A DNA stretch of 64,000 nucleotides from UBA6059 sp965227155. Its GTDB lineage: Bacteria > Bacteroidota > Bacteroidia > Cytophagales > Cyclobacteriaceae. A program made the translations under genes and the position numbers. Below, one piece after another: positions 63,909 through 64,000 of the stretch. The notes under the pieces were generated by a model, which was not told the origin of the DNA, ran no database searches, and worked only from the letters and a program-made list of their open reading frames with translations. How positions within the stretch are numbered: position 1 is the stretch's first letter; each line of letters opens with the position of its first letter. The stretch spans positions 3,472,001 to 3,536,000 of the forward strand of contig OZ245731.1 in assembly GCA_965227155.1 (NCBI GenBank), given 5' to 3'.

Positions 63909-64000
63909 TTATTTATTCAATTTCATTTCTGAAAGTGTAGCGCCACCTTTAATCCCGAAATCCAAGGTGCGAATAGGGAATGGAATGGTAATGTCGTTTT
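63909..64000 (-). CDS. Mechanosensitive ion channel C-terminus (MscS-like, partial)
   Basis: Read on the reverse strand, the last 30 codons before TAA at 63909-63911 encode NDITIPFPIRTLDFGIKGG and a Lys/Asn-rich end. The IPFPxRT motif near the end is the usual C-terminal signature of MscS-type channels. The rest of the gene lies beyond the window. It converges with the phosphatase gene. Confidence 0.6.
   Translation of the reverse strand, partial: NDITIPFPIRTLDFGIKGGATLSEMKLNK

Noticed and set aside
1..64000. CRISPR arrays, tRNA or rRNA genes, insertion sequences and prophage genes
   Set aside because: I read both strands for repeat-spacer periodicity, cloverleaf arms, transposase or integrase motifs and found none I could support.

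Overview
This window looks like a chromosomal segment from a Bacteroidota bacterium, most likely a gliding or marine member of the Cytophagales (phylum firm, family inferred). The signs are type IX secretion sorting domains of type A and type B, a PorP/SprF protein, an ECF sigma/FecR/STN-TonB receptor/DUF4249 locus, OmpA proteins with PD40 repeats, many lipoproteins with acidic residues after the lipid-bearing Cys, and TAnnTTTG-type -7 boxes. I see no tRNA, rRNA, CRISPR array, phage or insertion sequence.

Layout. 1-284: ends of unrecognised genes. 626-14171: one tightly overlapping unit encoding a 3211-aa LamG/Ig-like giant with a type A sorting domain, a 1011-aa eight-cadherin protein with a type B domain, and a PorP/SprF partner. 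14268-22994: mixed housekeeping and envelope genes (UPF0316, nitrilase-fold amidase, metalloprotease-like lipoprotein, FMN glutamate-synthase-like oxidoreductase, di-haem peroxidase, FN3 lipoprotein, TerB-like). 23109-29841: a forward run with a PIG-L deacetylase, a 39-aa membrane peptide coupled to a sodium:solute symporter, an alkyladenine glycosylase, a 2-hydroxyacid dehydrogenase and a tandem universal stress protein. 30032-45577: OmpA proteins, gamma-glutamyltransferase, TPR, SulP transporter plus overlapping beta-carbonic anhydrase, MpaB-like oxygenase, D-aminoacylase, AlkB and a methyltransferase. 45717-48696: a PadR regulator overlapping a large permease, with an inverted repeat on its promoter. 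48746-55671: an outer-membrane protein, a catalytically altered beta-lactamase-fold lipoprotein, then sigma factor, anti-sigma factor, STN-type TonB receptor and DUF4249 lipoprotein, which form a trans-envelope signalling and uptake locus.

55739-63900 is the region I would look at first. It holds a SiaB-family GHKL-like kinase, a coiled-coil membrane protein, a SiaC-family phosphoprotein, a STAS-like small protein, an unrecognised small protein and a SpoIIE/PP2C phosphatase. Together they form a candidate SiaABC-like partner-switching system spread around uppP, a DksA-like gene and asnB. Two short proteins and a structured leader or small RNA candidate (GUAA-capped hairpin plus terminator) lie just upstream of the kinase. 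The window ends inside a reverse-strand MscS-type channel gene.

Starts were moved inward from the longest possible ORF where overlap, signal peptide, promoter or terminator position required it; each case is explained in its entry.
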